Source: Selaginella tamariscina
Taxonomy: Eukaryota > Streptophyta > Lycopodiopsida > Selaginellales > Selaginellaceae
Direction of reading: 5' to 3'
Length of the DNA stretch: 64,000 bases
Assembly (NCBI GenBank): GCA_003024785.1
Contig: PUQB01000011.1
Location: 961,001 to 1,025,000 of the forward strand
This document shows positions 48,833 through 59,339 of the stretch, piece after piece. The notes under the pieces are model-generated. The model was given only the letters and a program-made list of their open reading frames with translations. It had not been told where the DNA came from and did no database searches. Made by a program: the position numbers and the translations under genes. How positions within the stretch are numbered: the first letter of the stretch is position 1; the number at the start of each line of letters is the position of its first letter.

Positions 48833-49806
48833 TGTCATAGTTTTTACTATGACTCGACCCTTTACTTTGGGGTTTGACTGTTGTTACTTACCGAGTTGTG
48901 TGACGAACCCTAGATGTAGTAGGAAACAGGCCCGTTTAGTGCACTTGGGTATCTAGTGATGGTCCGGCCGGGTGTCATTAGGTATTTGCAGGAAACTCTA
49001 GGCGAAGCTAGAACTTACCTTCTAGAAACTCTCCCCCGGTTTGACGTTCTAGGTTAGGTTTTTGCAAAGTATAGCTTGTCAAAATAAGGGTTAGGGACAC
49101 TCCTAGGGTTGACCTAACCCTAGGGTTGCCCTAACCCCACGCCCTAATACCCCCCCCTAGGGGTTAGGTTTAGGGTTAGGTTAGGACAACCAGTTTCTCT
49201 AAGGGCTGGCATTTCCGTGCCAGCCCACTTACTCATTTAGGTAAACAGGGGGGGGGGGGTCCGTCACATAAATAAGGTAGAGTATATGTAGTGAGGCTTC
49301 CTGGGTTCAAAGAGAGCTCGTTAACCTCCTACCGGTGCAAGCTAAGCTTGTGTCGTCAAGGTGCAACCCTCCGTTGTGCCCCCAAACTTCCACACGACAG
49401 GGGTACAACCCACCCTAGGGTTAGACTATCCTTATCGTTGGCAGGATCTTGCCTTTGAGATAGGGCACGTCACTTCCAAGGAGTTAGTCAGATTCCTTGG
49501 TTCGAAAACCTGCCCGCAAGCTCAAAAATTGCCCGAGTTCACGTTCCGCAAAACTAGTGGTTGAGGCCTTGCTCCGGCCGCCTCAACCACGCCAAGCTAG
49601 GAACGACACCTAAAGCTCGGCTAGTCCGTTGTATCCTGATTCACAAGGTGAGTCTCGTTGTGGCTTAGTCAGTTAGGGGTTTGAGTTCCTAAGGCTTGGG
49701 TTCCTAATATGCGGTTATTTTATCAGATTCCGTGGGGTTTTCAAGAGGGGATTTAGGGTTAGCACCTGGCAAGCCGCCTTTGTGGCACCAGGTAAAAACT
49801 CTGACA
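48833..49806 (+). repeat. 3' LTR of the young chromovirus
   Basis: It is near-identical to 42500-43454. It is preceded by the purine-rich CAAAGGCGGGGAGTG, the expected polypurine priming site (about 48818-48832), and followed by the target duplication GTATC. Confidence 0.92.
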
Positions 49807-50055
49807 GTATCTATTTGACTTTTTATTTCTATTGAAATATACTATCATCTCTTTGTAATGATGAACACGTTTTCTCTTTGTTACCAGGTTCAAGGCCTCC
49901 TTAGCAAACTCGTCTTAAGGATATGCTCACAAATTCATTTCTAAAGTTGACATTAGTGTCGACATAATATGAAATGACTTTTCTTACTGAATGCATTACC
50001 TATCACATTGTCTTTCTAACTTTATGTTTGATTTCAAGCTTAAATCGCGCTAACT
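49807..50055 (-). mobile_element. Reverse-oriented RNase H/integrase fragment, part 3 of the interrupted fossil
   Basis: The reverse-complement match broken at 42499 resumes here: GTTCAAGGCCTCCTTAGCAA and CATTACCTATCACATTGTCT correspond to about 47010 and 46895 of the young copy. Parts 1-3 are one continuous old fragment split by two younger insertions. Confidence 0.75.
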
Positions 50056-50420
50056 TCTTCTAAACCTAGAAACTTTCATTACATATACTACGTGATAGAG
50101 GTCCCCCCTTGTTTTCTTATTTATGTAAATCGAAATCTCATTCCCAATAGGAATATACTTTGTGAGTTAATTTAATGACCTAACAACCCTTAAACCCTAA
50201 CCCAAGGGGTTTAGTGTGGGTTTAGGTCAACCTTTGAACGAACCAAAAACCTAACTGAGACATATAGAAAATTAGGATAAAAGTTTTTTAAAAGTTAAAT
50301 TTTAACTTTGCCTAGAATTTCTTATAATACTTAACTATGTATGTAGTAAGAACAAGTTTACTTAGTGCACTTACGTATCTGGTAATGTCTAGTCAGGTGT
50401 TATGTAGGAACAACAATTAA
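50056..50420. repeat. Degenerate LTR pieces in both orientations
   Basis: Reverse-orientation LTR phrases (TTTCATTACATATACTACGT, then a TTTAGGTCAACC-like phrase) change near 50335 to plus-orientation ones (CTTAGTGCACTTACGTATCT). Both are from the family at 42500 and strongly decayed. Confidence 0.5.
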
Positions 50421-51060
50421 TATCCAAAGTAAATAAGAATCATAATAAAAATTAAGACACATAGGATAATCAATATGTTAATATCAAAAGAGCATATTAC
50501 TCATTAGGATCCTTGAATACTTGGTAATTAAAACCAATGATTGTAAATTTATAAATTTAATTCAATCCATTGTACAGATTTAAAAAGTGTTTTGATTTCA
50601 TAAGAAGAATTTAACAAATGTTTTCACCAATGTTTTCAACAATAATCACATAGGAGTTTTTTTAATTAAATATTTCAAATTGCCAAACTATGTTAAGTAA
50701 TCAAGAAAAAAAACTAAACTTCCTTTTATGTACTTGTTTTACAACAAATATTATAAACAAAGCCCACTTGTTGATTACAAAGCCAAAACTTTTAAGTGAC
50801 TTATAAATATAAATTCTTATTATATTTAATATATTTGTCAAGAACCTAATTTTACTATCAATTTTTTAATTTTGCTCCTCATCTTTTAGATTATTTTTGA
50901 AGACTCGTGAACAAATTAATAACACAAACACAATCGACCTCCTATATTAGTTACCTTAGTATTTAAAGTTGTCCGTACAACTAAATATGGAAATGTTAGA
51001 AGTTTATTCATGGGGCTAAATAAATGTATATCAAACATCCCAAGGGATTTCATATAAATC
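50421..51060. other. AT-rich non-coding stretch
   Basis: No frame of useful length and no repeat unit or splice pattern is seen. Confidence 0.5.
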
Positions 51061-51699
51061 TACTCTTATTCCCATCTCGTTAAGACCCAGCATCGTTGAG
51101 TGTCTGAAGAAGAAAGTGATCGATTCAGACCTTTTACAGGTCTAGTCTCTTGCCCGGATACTGTCTCGAGCTTCAATCTCCAAACTACAGCTCACAAGTA
51201 CACACCAAAGCCAAAAGCAAATAAAACAAAAACAAAACGAAGCCAAACCATTTTGCAGTAGATGCCCAAAGTAGCTCCATGACAACCACTATAGCATACC
51301 ACATACACATCCACCAAGATTAGAAATCAAATGCCCAAGGATATGCCCAACACGCCTCAGAATGATCACTTATTACAAACACACGAACCTCTTAATAAAC
51401 AAGAACCATCGGTGTAGTTGCCCTTTTAGAAGATACCCATTAAACATTAGGCAATCCCCCGCAAACTTTATAGCAAATGCCCATCAAAGAGGAATAAACG
51501 TACCAGAATGACCATACTTGTTTCTAAGCATGGGAGCCTCACGCTCGAAGGTGTGCTAGGCTCAACGCACACGCCGACAGCCATGAATGGTGGCTCTTTA
51601 CCACCTCAAACATGGAGCCGCACTTCCATTAGTAGCTCAAATCCGGGAAGTTGACTCAAATAGATGCCACTACTGCAAACAATAAAAGGCAATGAAGTA

Positions 51700-52200
51700 C
51701 GAAACGCAAATGCCTAAACCAACAAAGTGTATAACTCTTTTTAGGCGAATCAACTAGGCACCAACCAGCAACATGTATTCGGGTCTTCAGTCCTCCAACC
51801 ATTCATCACAGGCCTAGAGGCGGTGCCTAACCCGAGCAGTGAGCCAATCAAGTGCATACGTTATTACTATGAAGTTGCCACACAGCTTTGCCATTTCACT
51901 GCAAGTGCCGCAAGAAAAAACCAGTGTCGCAAGGAACACGACCATCAACATACACTACGCAAATGCCTGAACTAGCAAATTACATAACTTCTTCTAAACA
52001 AACCAACCAAACACCCAACCAACAATATGTCACTCAGGGTCTTAAGTCCTCTGACCTTTCAACAATGCTCGTAGGCGGTGCCTAACCCAAGCAACGAGCC
52101 AATCAAATGCATCTGCTGTTACGACGAAGTTGCCACAAAACGTCACCCATTCATTGCACATGCCACAAGAAACAACCGCCATTGCCAAGAACAAATGCGA
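51700..52200. repeat. Tandem duplication of an approximately 245-bp unit
   Basis: The block at about 51705-51945 recurs at about 51950-52195. Both read in order CGCAAATGCCTRAAC, then GGCGGTGCCTAACCC, then GAGCCAATCAARTGCAT, then GAAGTTGCCACA, then GTGCCGCAAGAAA or ATGCCACAAGAAA. Divergence of roughly a quarter by eye suggests an old event. Confidence 0.75.
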
Positions 52201-52659
52201 ACCACACAAACCATCAACATACACGTCGACTAATCATGAAGCTTCCTCAATAAAATCAATGACCATTGCCCCCACATGCAAGACTAGAACAATAGCAAAC
52301 GACATCAAATCACAATGTCTATCTAAAAGAACCACCACTGAACCATGACAATACTCGCAGATAGCTATAATTGATGAGACCCACGCTAAATTCGCATCAT
52401 CATATATACCATTGCAGTTGGTGCCTTGCTCAGACTCTGCTTGCATGTGGTAACAAGAGAATTAGCAATATCTCTTTCAAACCAGATATAACCAACTTAA
52501 TTTCGCAACTCATACATGACAATCCAAGCTTGCCATGTATGATAAGACTATTTCCAGACTCACAGCAACAACAACTATTCATATGACCTGATCAAAATTG
52601 CCACACTATTTTGTTCTTTTTGATAAATGTAGCAAAAATTAGAATTGCACACATGCCAT

Positions 52660-52945
52660 TTGAGACTTCAAATTTCTGCTTCAAAATTTGGAGAGGCATA
52701 AGAGATCACACCTCTCACTACTCATCTCCTTAATTTCATCAAAAAATCGAACAATCAAGACGTACATAAAAAATCGAACAATCAATACGCACATACATCA
52801 AACTCTAAAGTGAACCTTATGAAATCCAAATCTCTGTTCCAAAATTTGAGGAGAATCATAAGAGACCACATCTTCACTACCCAATCTTCTCCATTTCATC
52901 AAAAAAACTGAGCAATTAAAACACACATGCATCAAACCTTAATCT
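52660..52945. repeat. Tandem duplication of an approximately 165-bp unit
   Basis: CTTCAAATTTCTGCTTCAAA near 52667 and AATCCAAATCTCTGTTCCAA near 52825 open two similar blocks. Both continue with AAGAGA(T/C)CACA, then TTCATCAAAAAA, then an ACACATGCATCAAAC-like end. Confidence 0.65.
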
Positions 52946-53209
52946 CACCATACAGCCAAAATCCATAATAAATAAGAAACTCCAAAAGTCTAGAATAGCC
53001 TTTAGAAATCGCTTCCTAACAACCCATCTCTTCGTATCTGAATAATTTTGTGCAATTGAAGCATTTCAAACTTCAAACTCTTACGGGCTTGATTCTTCCG
53101 AATTGAGTCAAATGCACCATAAAGATAATACTATACAAGCAACAAACATTTTATCTTCCCACCACCAAGGCACTAGGCGCCAAGGCAACTAGGGTTACTC
53201 CATACAACT

Positions 53210-55032
53210 AGATATATACATTGCCAGTGATGTCAACGATTGGTTCGATCCCAAGTTAACGTTATCAGGATTGCCTCCATTAACACCACTCCAAAGGCGG
53301 ATGTCACACTTGGAGATTGTCACCATATATATACATATACACACATTCTATTCAAGTTCAGAACTCACCCTGGTGCAATACATCGGAAGGTTCAAACCAC
53401 ATCCGTTGTTAGTGAGTAGACCCGTCCACCAGAACCGTCCACCAGTTTTGTCAATCCAATATCTGCTATCTGCTTGCTTAATGCCAAGTTAGAAGGCAAG
53501 ACTAGTGCCGATTGATGGTTAAACAAACCTTCGTTCGGAGTGCAGCATCTAGGAGAATGTTACTGGACTTAAAATCACGGTGACCATATGGCCCTTTGTA
53601 TGCTCGTGAATGTCCTCTCCTGGCAGCATCCAATGCGATTTGAACTCTTTCTGTCCAGGAGAGCACTTCATAGCCTTGTTTAACACACAATCCACGGTAT
53701 AGGACGAACATGGAAGTAGAATAAATAGCTAGTCTCAGCTTTGGAGGTCGGATTATGAAGACAGTCGCTGAGAGCTCCATTCTCTCAACTCGTACAGAAG
53801 GAAGAGGCTTTCTTTTGGCAATCAATTTAACCTATATGGTGAGCTAGGGACTTACATGATGCATTGGGTTGATAGACTCTGCACAGAACGTTGACCTCGG
53901 CAACAAACTCCTTGGATTTAGAGGCTCTCATGTGCTTGATGGCCACATTCTGGAGACAGGTTAAAATACCAGATCACTTAACTAAATCTTCACTTACAGG
54001 TCTGATTTCTAAGTTGCCCAGCGTATACGGAGCCAAATCCACCCTCACCAAGCTTGTTTAACTCACGGAAATCTTGTTCACCTCATTATAAGAGAAAACC
54101 ACTGGTTTTCTCAACGTCCAACATGTATATGCAGGTAGCACCTGAAGTCGTTACAGTTAGACAGGAAAACTGAGGCTGTAAAGAATCCTTACCTCCTCCT
54201 AAGATGCTGTTATCGCTCTTGGCGGCCGCATCATTTATGCTACCCCAAGATACTATAAAAGCATTGGGTGGAGTGGATCGCAGGGACGGACAAAGTGGTA
54301 AGCCAGTGCCATCAACAACACGAACGGAACCCAGCATAGCCACCAAGGTCAAGTGCTGCATCTGAGATGTCAGAAGAAGCATCGTAGTAAACCACCAACT
54401 TATCTTTTCCTATTCCTGTCCCAGATGCAGCAGATACTGCAGTAAGAAGTTCGTCAAGCCATAAGTGCGGTATGGCTTGAATTTTACCGGGTCCCAAATT
54501 ACTGTTCAAGGAAATCATGTCTGTCACATTCGACTTGAACCTGCCGGCAATCGTAACCCAAGGCATCGTTTGGTGAGGTCAGTATGTATTTCCACTTGCT
54601 CCAAAACGGAGGACAACCACAAAGAAGGCTCAGCCGCGTACCACCGGTTGCGATTGATCTTTGGCAATCTACATCATGTTGTTGAAGTGGGTGATATTGA
54701 GTGGCATTCCAGTGTCACCCGGCATCACAAGCGCCAACATTATTCGCCCGGTGCAGTAACATTTGCCGGTCACAAAGTAGCTGCTGGCGCCAAAGAGCCG
54801 GCCCACTTGCTGGGGAGTAGTGTATTTGGGATTGAGCGGATAGAATAGAAACGCAGAGCAGCATAAAAGTTGCCTTGAGACGATCCTCGGACAGCACGAG
54901 CCGATAGATAATCCACAGGTAATAGTGGCGTGGTGCCATAAGTCCTCTGAGACGCGAAGAACAAGGGTCCACACAGTTGTTAGATGCTGCCAAGCTCGGA
55001 CGGAGATAGGATGGCAACACGAGCAACAGCAA
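53210..55032 (-). pseudogene. LysM receptor-like kinase relic (CERK1/LYK type)
   Basis: On the minus strand the pieces run in the order of a chitin- or LCO-type LysM receptor kinase. A hydrophobic start at 55032 (LLLVLPSYLRPSLAA, codon TTG-like or preceding) is followed by a Cys-rich ectodomain. A LysM-like segment, RFKSNVTDMISLNSNLGPGK, lies near 54475-54540. The kinase G-loop LGEGGFGSVYAGQL lies near 54011-54056, the VAIK lysine segment near 53936-53950, the catalytic loop HRDFKSSNILLD near 53548-53583, and an activation segment IADIGLTKLVDGSGG near 53420-53470. Several neighbouring segments lie in different frames that no ordinary intron explains: around 53610-53620, 53270-53300 and across the ectodomain. 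The magnesium motif reads DIG rather than DFG. I judge it a decayed gene. Assembly errors could account for part of the breaks. Its 5' end lies 82 bp from the PrimPol start, divergently. Confidence 0.65.
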
Positions 55033-55114
55033 GTGAGGATGCCGACAGGCTCATGAGCTGCCTCAAGCGGGGTCGCCGTAGCTTGCCCCATCTTCGCCAC
55101 AGCAGCATCGGCGG
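55033..55114. promoter_or_regulatory. Short divergent spacer between the LysM-RLK relic and PrimPol
   Basis: Only 82 bp separate the presumed ends of the two divergent reading frames, so PrimPol's promoter must overlap the relic's 5' region. No clear TATA box is seen. The span depends on the uncertain start of the relic. Confidence 0.4.
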
Positions 55115-57014
55115 ATGCAAGCCTTGAAGCACTACCCGCCGCCTTCTTTTGATGAACAGGAACATGAAGCAGAGCACAAGAGGATGGAAATCGAGCCAGG
55201 CATCTTTTACGGATCACCCCTCGGCAAACCTTCTAAGCGTCCGCCGCAGTTGCTGCGCCTCCTCTATGAGCTCCATGGCGACCTGCACAGTGACGGGTTG
55301 TGTGGTTTTCTTCTTGTTATTGAAATAATGGCATCATTATCCTCTGCAGTTCTTCTACGCAGCAGCAAGCCGTTTGGGCAACGTTTGCAAGGCAAGAGCA
55401 AGCAGTTGAGTTTTCGGCTAGTCAGCACGTCAGGGATCTCGCATTGTTCACGTATCAAGACCACCTGACCGGTCAGAGGCGATTCCTCGCCTCAACTTAT
55501 CTAGAGCTCTGGAACAGGTAAAACACCAAGCACATTGCCCCTTGTTTTTCATGGACTGGCATGGGCAGGTACCAGCAAATGCAATCTCAGCTGAGGCACC
55601 ACTACGAAATCATAAGGGAGGTGCTGACCATATTTTTATTTTATTTTTATTTTTTTTATGCAAACTTTGATGCTTTGTGTATACAGAAAGCTCCTTGCCA
55701 CCTTTACTTTGACTTAGAGTTCAAGCGCCCGGCCAACGAAAGCTCCAACGGTGAGTCTATGGTTGATCAGTTGCTGGAGATGGTGGGCTCCACTTTGGTA
55801 GATACATACAATCTTCCTTACACTTCTTCATGGGTCTTGGAGCTCGACTCTTCCACACCAGGTTTAGTTGGCATCATTATCGTCGCATTCCCCAACTTTC
55901 TTTTCTTGCAGAAAAGTTCTCTAGACACCTGATCATACGTATTCCAGAGACTGCATTCAAGAACAACTCACATGCCGGTGCATTTGTTGCTGAGGTACGT
56001 GCAGTGCTCTCCCTGCAGGACCTAACTAACTTTCTTGCAGGTTTGTGCTAGAATCCACACACGTCGTGCAGACAACAAAGAGCTGGACCAACTATTCGTA
56101 ATGGATGGTGATTCCAGGTCTAGACTCTTTGTCGACCAGGGTGTATATTCAAGGAACCGCAGCTTCCGGCTAGTGTTCTCGGCCAAAGCTGGAAAGACGG
56201 CGGTTCTTCTTCCAACTTACAGATTCGGGCTGATGGTGAGTCTGCCGTTTGCATCACATATTGACTATGTTGCCCTCGGTCAGGACGATTTCAGTATCTT
56301 CATGCGCTCGCTCATTTGCAATGTGGACGCGGATTGTAAGCATATGCTCACCTTCGGAGAAGAGGTTCGTCCAGTTTCTTGACCTTGTCACCAACTTGTT
56401 CTTCTTGCAAAAGTGTGCAGGTCATGGACGGAAACAGTCGTTCAAGGTGTCTGCCATAAGTCCTCGGTCCGCTGGTGCCGCAACATCCCCTTTCGGAGCT
56501 GTGGATGCCTTCGTTGAATCGATTTCATACGCTGGAAACGCTCCAGGTATGGACCAACTTCACACTCACAACATTATGTCGTATTCTTCAGGGAAAATAC
56601 GAAATTGGTATTGGTTCGCGGAGCTCGGTGTCATAGTCTACAACATATCAGGAAACCGCTTCTGCGAACGCATCGGGAGGCAACATAAGAGTAACAACAG
56701 TATGTGTGTGTGTGTGCGTGCAGCTTAGATGCTCACGCATGTTCATCAGTCATGTACATCGTGGATTTGCGGAGGGCGGGATACTACCAAAAGTGTCACG
56801 ACCCAGATTGTCGAGGTAACCTAGCATTGCGAATCTTTGGATTTATATTTTCTTCGGTCCAGGATATAAATCTCCATTGAGGCCTATTCCGCCCAATGCA
56901 CTGTCAGTGCCAGCGCCCCAGGTCCAAGACGATGAGGAAGATGCATGGTGGCAGGAGGTGGCTGCTTTGATGGATGCTCATGCAGCCAGTCAGGAAGCGA
57001 TTCCTTGTAGATAG
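55115..57014 (+). CDS. PRIMPOL: PrimPol primase-polymerase (11 exons)
   Basis: This is the archaeo-eukaryotic primase family enzyme that re-primes DNA synthesis at stalled forks. I place exons at 55115-55296, 55350-55517, 55569-55620, 55687-55861, 55912-55994, 56041-56235, 56284-56364, 56414-56546, 56592-56705, 56750-56815 and 56863-57014. All have GT-AG introns of 44-66 nt, and the exon total of 1401 nt is an exact multiple of three (466 residues). The catalytic DxE lies in LYFDLEF (55711-55719), SxH in FSRHLI, and the third metal Asp in LFVDQGVY. The zinc finger uses Cys and His in FCERIGRQH and CHDPDC. The acidic C-terminus (DDEEDAWWQEVAALMDAH) resembles the RPA-binding region of animal PrimPol. 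Human PrimPol is 560 residues; the plant form is shorter in the middle. The start is the first ATG in frame with exon 2. Splice sites for introns 7 and 9 were chosen to keep frame and are less sure. Confidence 0.92.
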
Positions 57015-59339
57015 ATGGTCATCGGCAGACTTGCTGTGCAGTCGGAAAGCTACCTTGCATGGATTGTGAAGAACTTTAGATCCAGCGATTGGCCCTGGGT
57101 TGATTCTGCAAAATTGTTGCTAGTAAATCGCAATGGTAGTGATGAAATCAATTTTGAATATCAGGATAATGGAATCTCCTTCGAAATTACGGAACCAAAC
57201 ACAGCAGTTTACGGGTCCCTTCTCAAGCGGTGCTCAGAGGAGCGGGATTTGCAGGCGGGCAAGAGTTTGCACGCCCACATCGTGCAGCATGGCTATGCGC
57301 GGGATGCATACGTGCAGAATCTGCTCATACAGATGTACGGCAAGTGCCGCAGAGTGGACCTCGCAAGATCAGTCTTCAATGCGATGCTCACGAGGGACTT
57401 GTTTTCATGGAATATCATGATATCAGCATATTCCCAGAATGGGTATCCCAACGAAGCCTTGAACGTATTCCAGCTCATGACAAATAGCAGAGTTGAACCG
57501 GACGTTTTCATATTTGCCAGCATACTGGGAGTCTACGCAAACTGCGGAAGACTAGATGAAGCCAGAAAAGCTTTTGACGGAATGCCAGTTAGGGACCCGG
57601 CGTGCTGGACTGCCATGATATCCGCATATGCCCAGCAGGGGCATGGCCACGATGCTCTTGAGGTCTTCAGGAGGATGGACCAAGAGGGAATCCCACCGAG
57701 CAGGCTGACCTACGCGAGCGTTCTTGGCGTATGCGGCAGCGTGGGAGCGTTGATGCAAGGGAAGGAAGTGTATTCCCGCTTCCTCCAACTCGGATTCAAA
57801 TCCGGGCTTGTTCTTGAGAGTGCACTCCTCAACTTGTACTCGAAATGTGGCGGTCTAGAAGAAGCCAAGGCAGTGTTTGGTGGAATGGCTGACAAAGACG
57901 TTGCTTCCTGGACTAGCATGATGGAGGCTTACACGAGGCACGGTCTTGGACACGAGGCAATTGTGCTGCACAGGAGGATGGATTTGGAAGGGATGGTGGC
58001 GGATCCTATAAGTTATGTGGCCTTTCTTGGCGCTTGTGCGGTTTCAGGTTCTATAGCACAAGGCAAAATGGTCCATGATCGGCTTACAACCTTGGGCTTG
58101 GAAAGGAATGTCAAAGTGGAAACGGCTCTATTGTGCATGTACGGTAAGTGCGGGAGTGTGGAAGATGCCAAGCAGGTCTTTGACAGGATCCGAACCAAAG
58201 ACATAATCTCTTGGAACGCAATGCTCAAGGCCCAAGCTCGCCATGAGAGGTTTTATGAAGCCTTCGACTTGTACCAGAGCATGGAGTACCAAGGCGTAAG
58301 TCCTGATGGTGTTACATTCGGCACGCTCTTGACTGCCTGCTGCAGCTACGAGGCCTTAGACCACGGGCGACAGATCCACGCACGGCTGGACGCTGCTGGG
58401 GGCTCAACTTGCAGATAGAGATGCACAATCTGCTACTGAACATGTACGCCAAATGCGGAAGCATCGAGGATGCCCGGTTGGTATTTGACCGCATGCCAGA
58501 GAGGAGCCTCGTGACATTCAACGCAATGATCGTTTGGTATGCTAGATACGGGATTCCTTCGGAAGCATATGGAATCTTACAGTGCAATGGTTGCTCTAGG
58601 GTTTAACACGGACGTGGTCACTTGCATTGGTGCATTGGCAGCTTGCACGAGCCTGGGCTACTTGGCAGAGGGAAGAGCGATTCACGCTCGAGTCGTGTCC
58701 GACAGTCTCGGGCCAGACATCGTGCTCTGGACGACTCTTCTGAACATGTATGCAAAATGTGGTCGGATGGAGGACGCGAGGTCGGTGTTCGAACAGATGC
58801 AGCTCAGGAATGTTGTCTCTTTCAACGCAATGATAGCAGCCTATGCACAGCACGGGCATATAGAAGAGACGGACAAACTGTACAGAAGAATGGTTTGTGA
58901 GGGATTGGATGCAGACGTTATCACTCTTCTGTGCATGTTGATCTCCTGCAACCATGCGGGACTCCACAAGCATGGCAGGGAAGTCTTCGTCTGGATGCGA
59001 GCTGACCATGAATTAGTCCCGATACTGGACCATTACCATTGCTTGGTGGACCTTCTCAGCCGAGCCGGACGATTACGAGACGCCGAAGAGATCCTCGAGT
59101 CCATGCCATTTGAGCCGGGAGCTATTGGATGGAAATCGCTGCTGAATGGATGTGCTGTCCACGGTGATCCAGAGCGCGGAGCCAGAGCCGCCGTGAATGC
59201 CTGCAAGTTGGATCCGGGGGACTCTTCCGGTTACGTGCTACTTTCCAACGTTTATGCATGGTTTGACAAGCACAACAAGGACGTAAGGGCCATGGAAAAT
59301 ATTAATATTTTGAGTAAGTCTCTGTTCTATGGCTTGTAA
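57015..59339 (+). pseudogene. PLS-class pentatricopeptide repeat gene with two frame breaks
   Basis: PPR proteins bind organellar RNA base by base. From about residue 56 this frame shows tandem 31-36-residue repeats with the usual anchors: LLKRCSEERDLQAGKSLHAH, NLLIQMYGKC, SWNIMISAYSQNG, TYASVLGVCGS, SWTSMMEAYTRHG. Near the end (about 59110-59240) it has an E-type motif, GWKSLLNGCAVHGDPERGAR, but no E+ or DYW deaminase domain. The PPR reading changes frame twice: inside a run of five G at about 58398-58402, and again near 58560-58580. PPR similarity continues without loss across both, so these are single small indels or sequencing errors. The ATG at 57015 is the first in the open frame and directly follows the PrimPol stop codon, and no intron is needed. 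If the indels are errors this is a functional gene of roughly 770 codons. Confidence 0.75.

Larger units (their letters stand above)
42500..49806 (+). mobile_element. Young, nearly full-length Ty3/gypsy chromovirus
   Basis: This 7.3-kb element has LTRs at 42500-43454 and 48833-49806, the target duplication GTATC (42495-42499 and 49807-49811), a primer-binding site, gag with zinc knuckle, protease, RT, RNase H, integrase and a chromodomain, all in order. The two LTRs are almost identical by eye, differing by a handful of small changes, so the insertion is recent compared with everything around it. It looks close to whole but is broken, with about six to eight interruptions in its coding region. 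It lies inside an older reverse-oriented remnant of its own family. Confidence 0.93.
51061..53209. other. Non-coding stretch with local duplications
   Basis: There are a few short frames (about 60-72 codons) with no recognised motif. They are rich in Thr, Asn and Pro because of ACA/CCA-rich sequence. Two tandem duplications, listed separately, account for part of it. No RNA gene is recognised. Confidence 0.45.

Noticed and set aside
54465-54848. Plus-strand frame of 127 codons opposite the LysM region
   Set aside because: The minus strand carries LysM and kinase landmarks in order; the plus frame has none.
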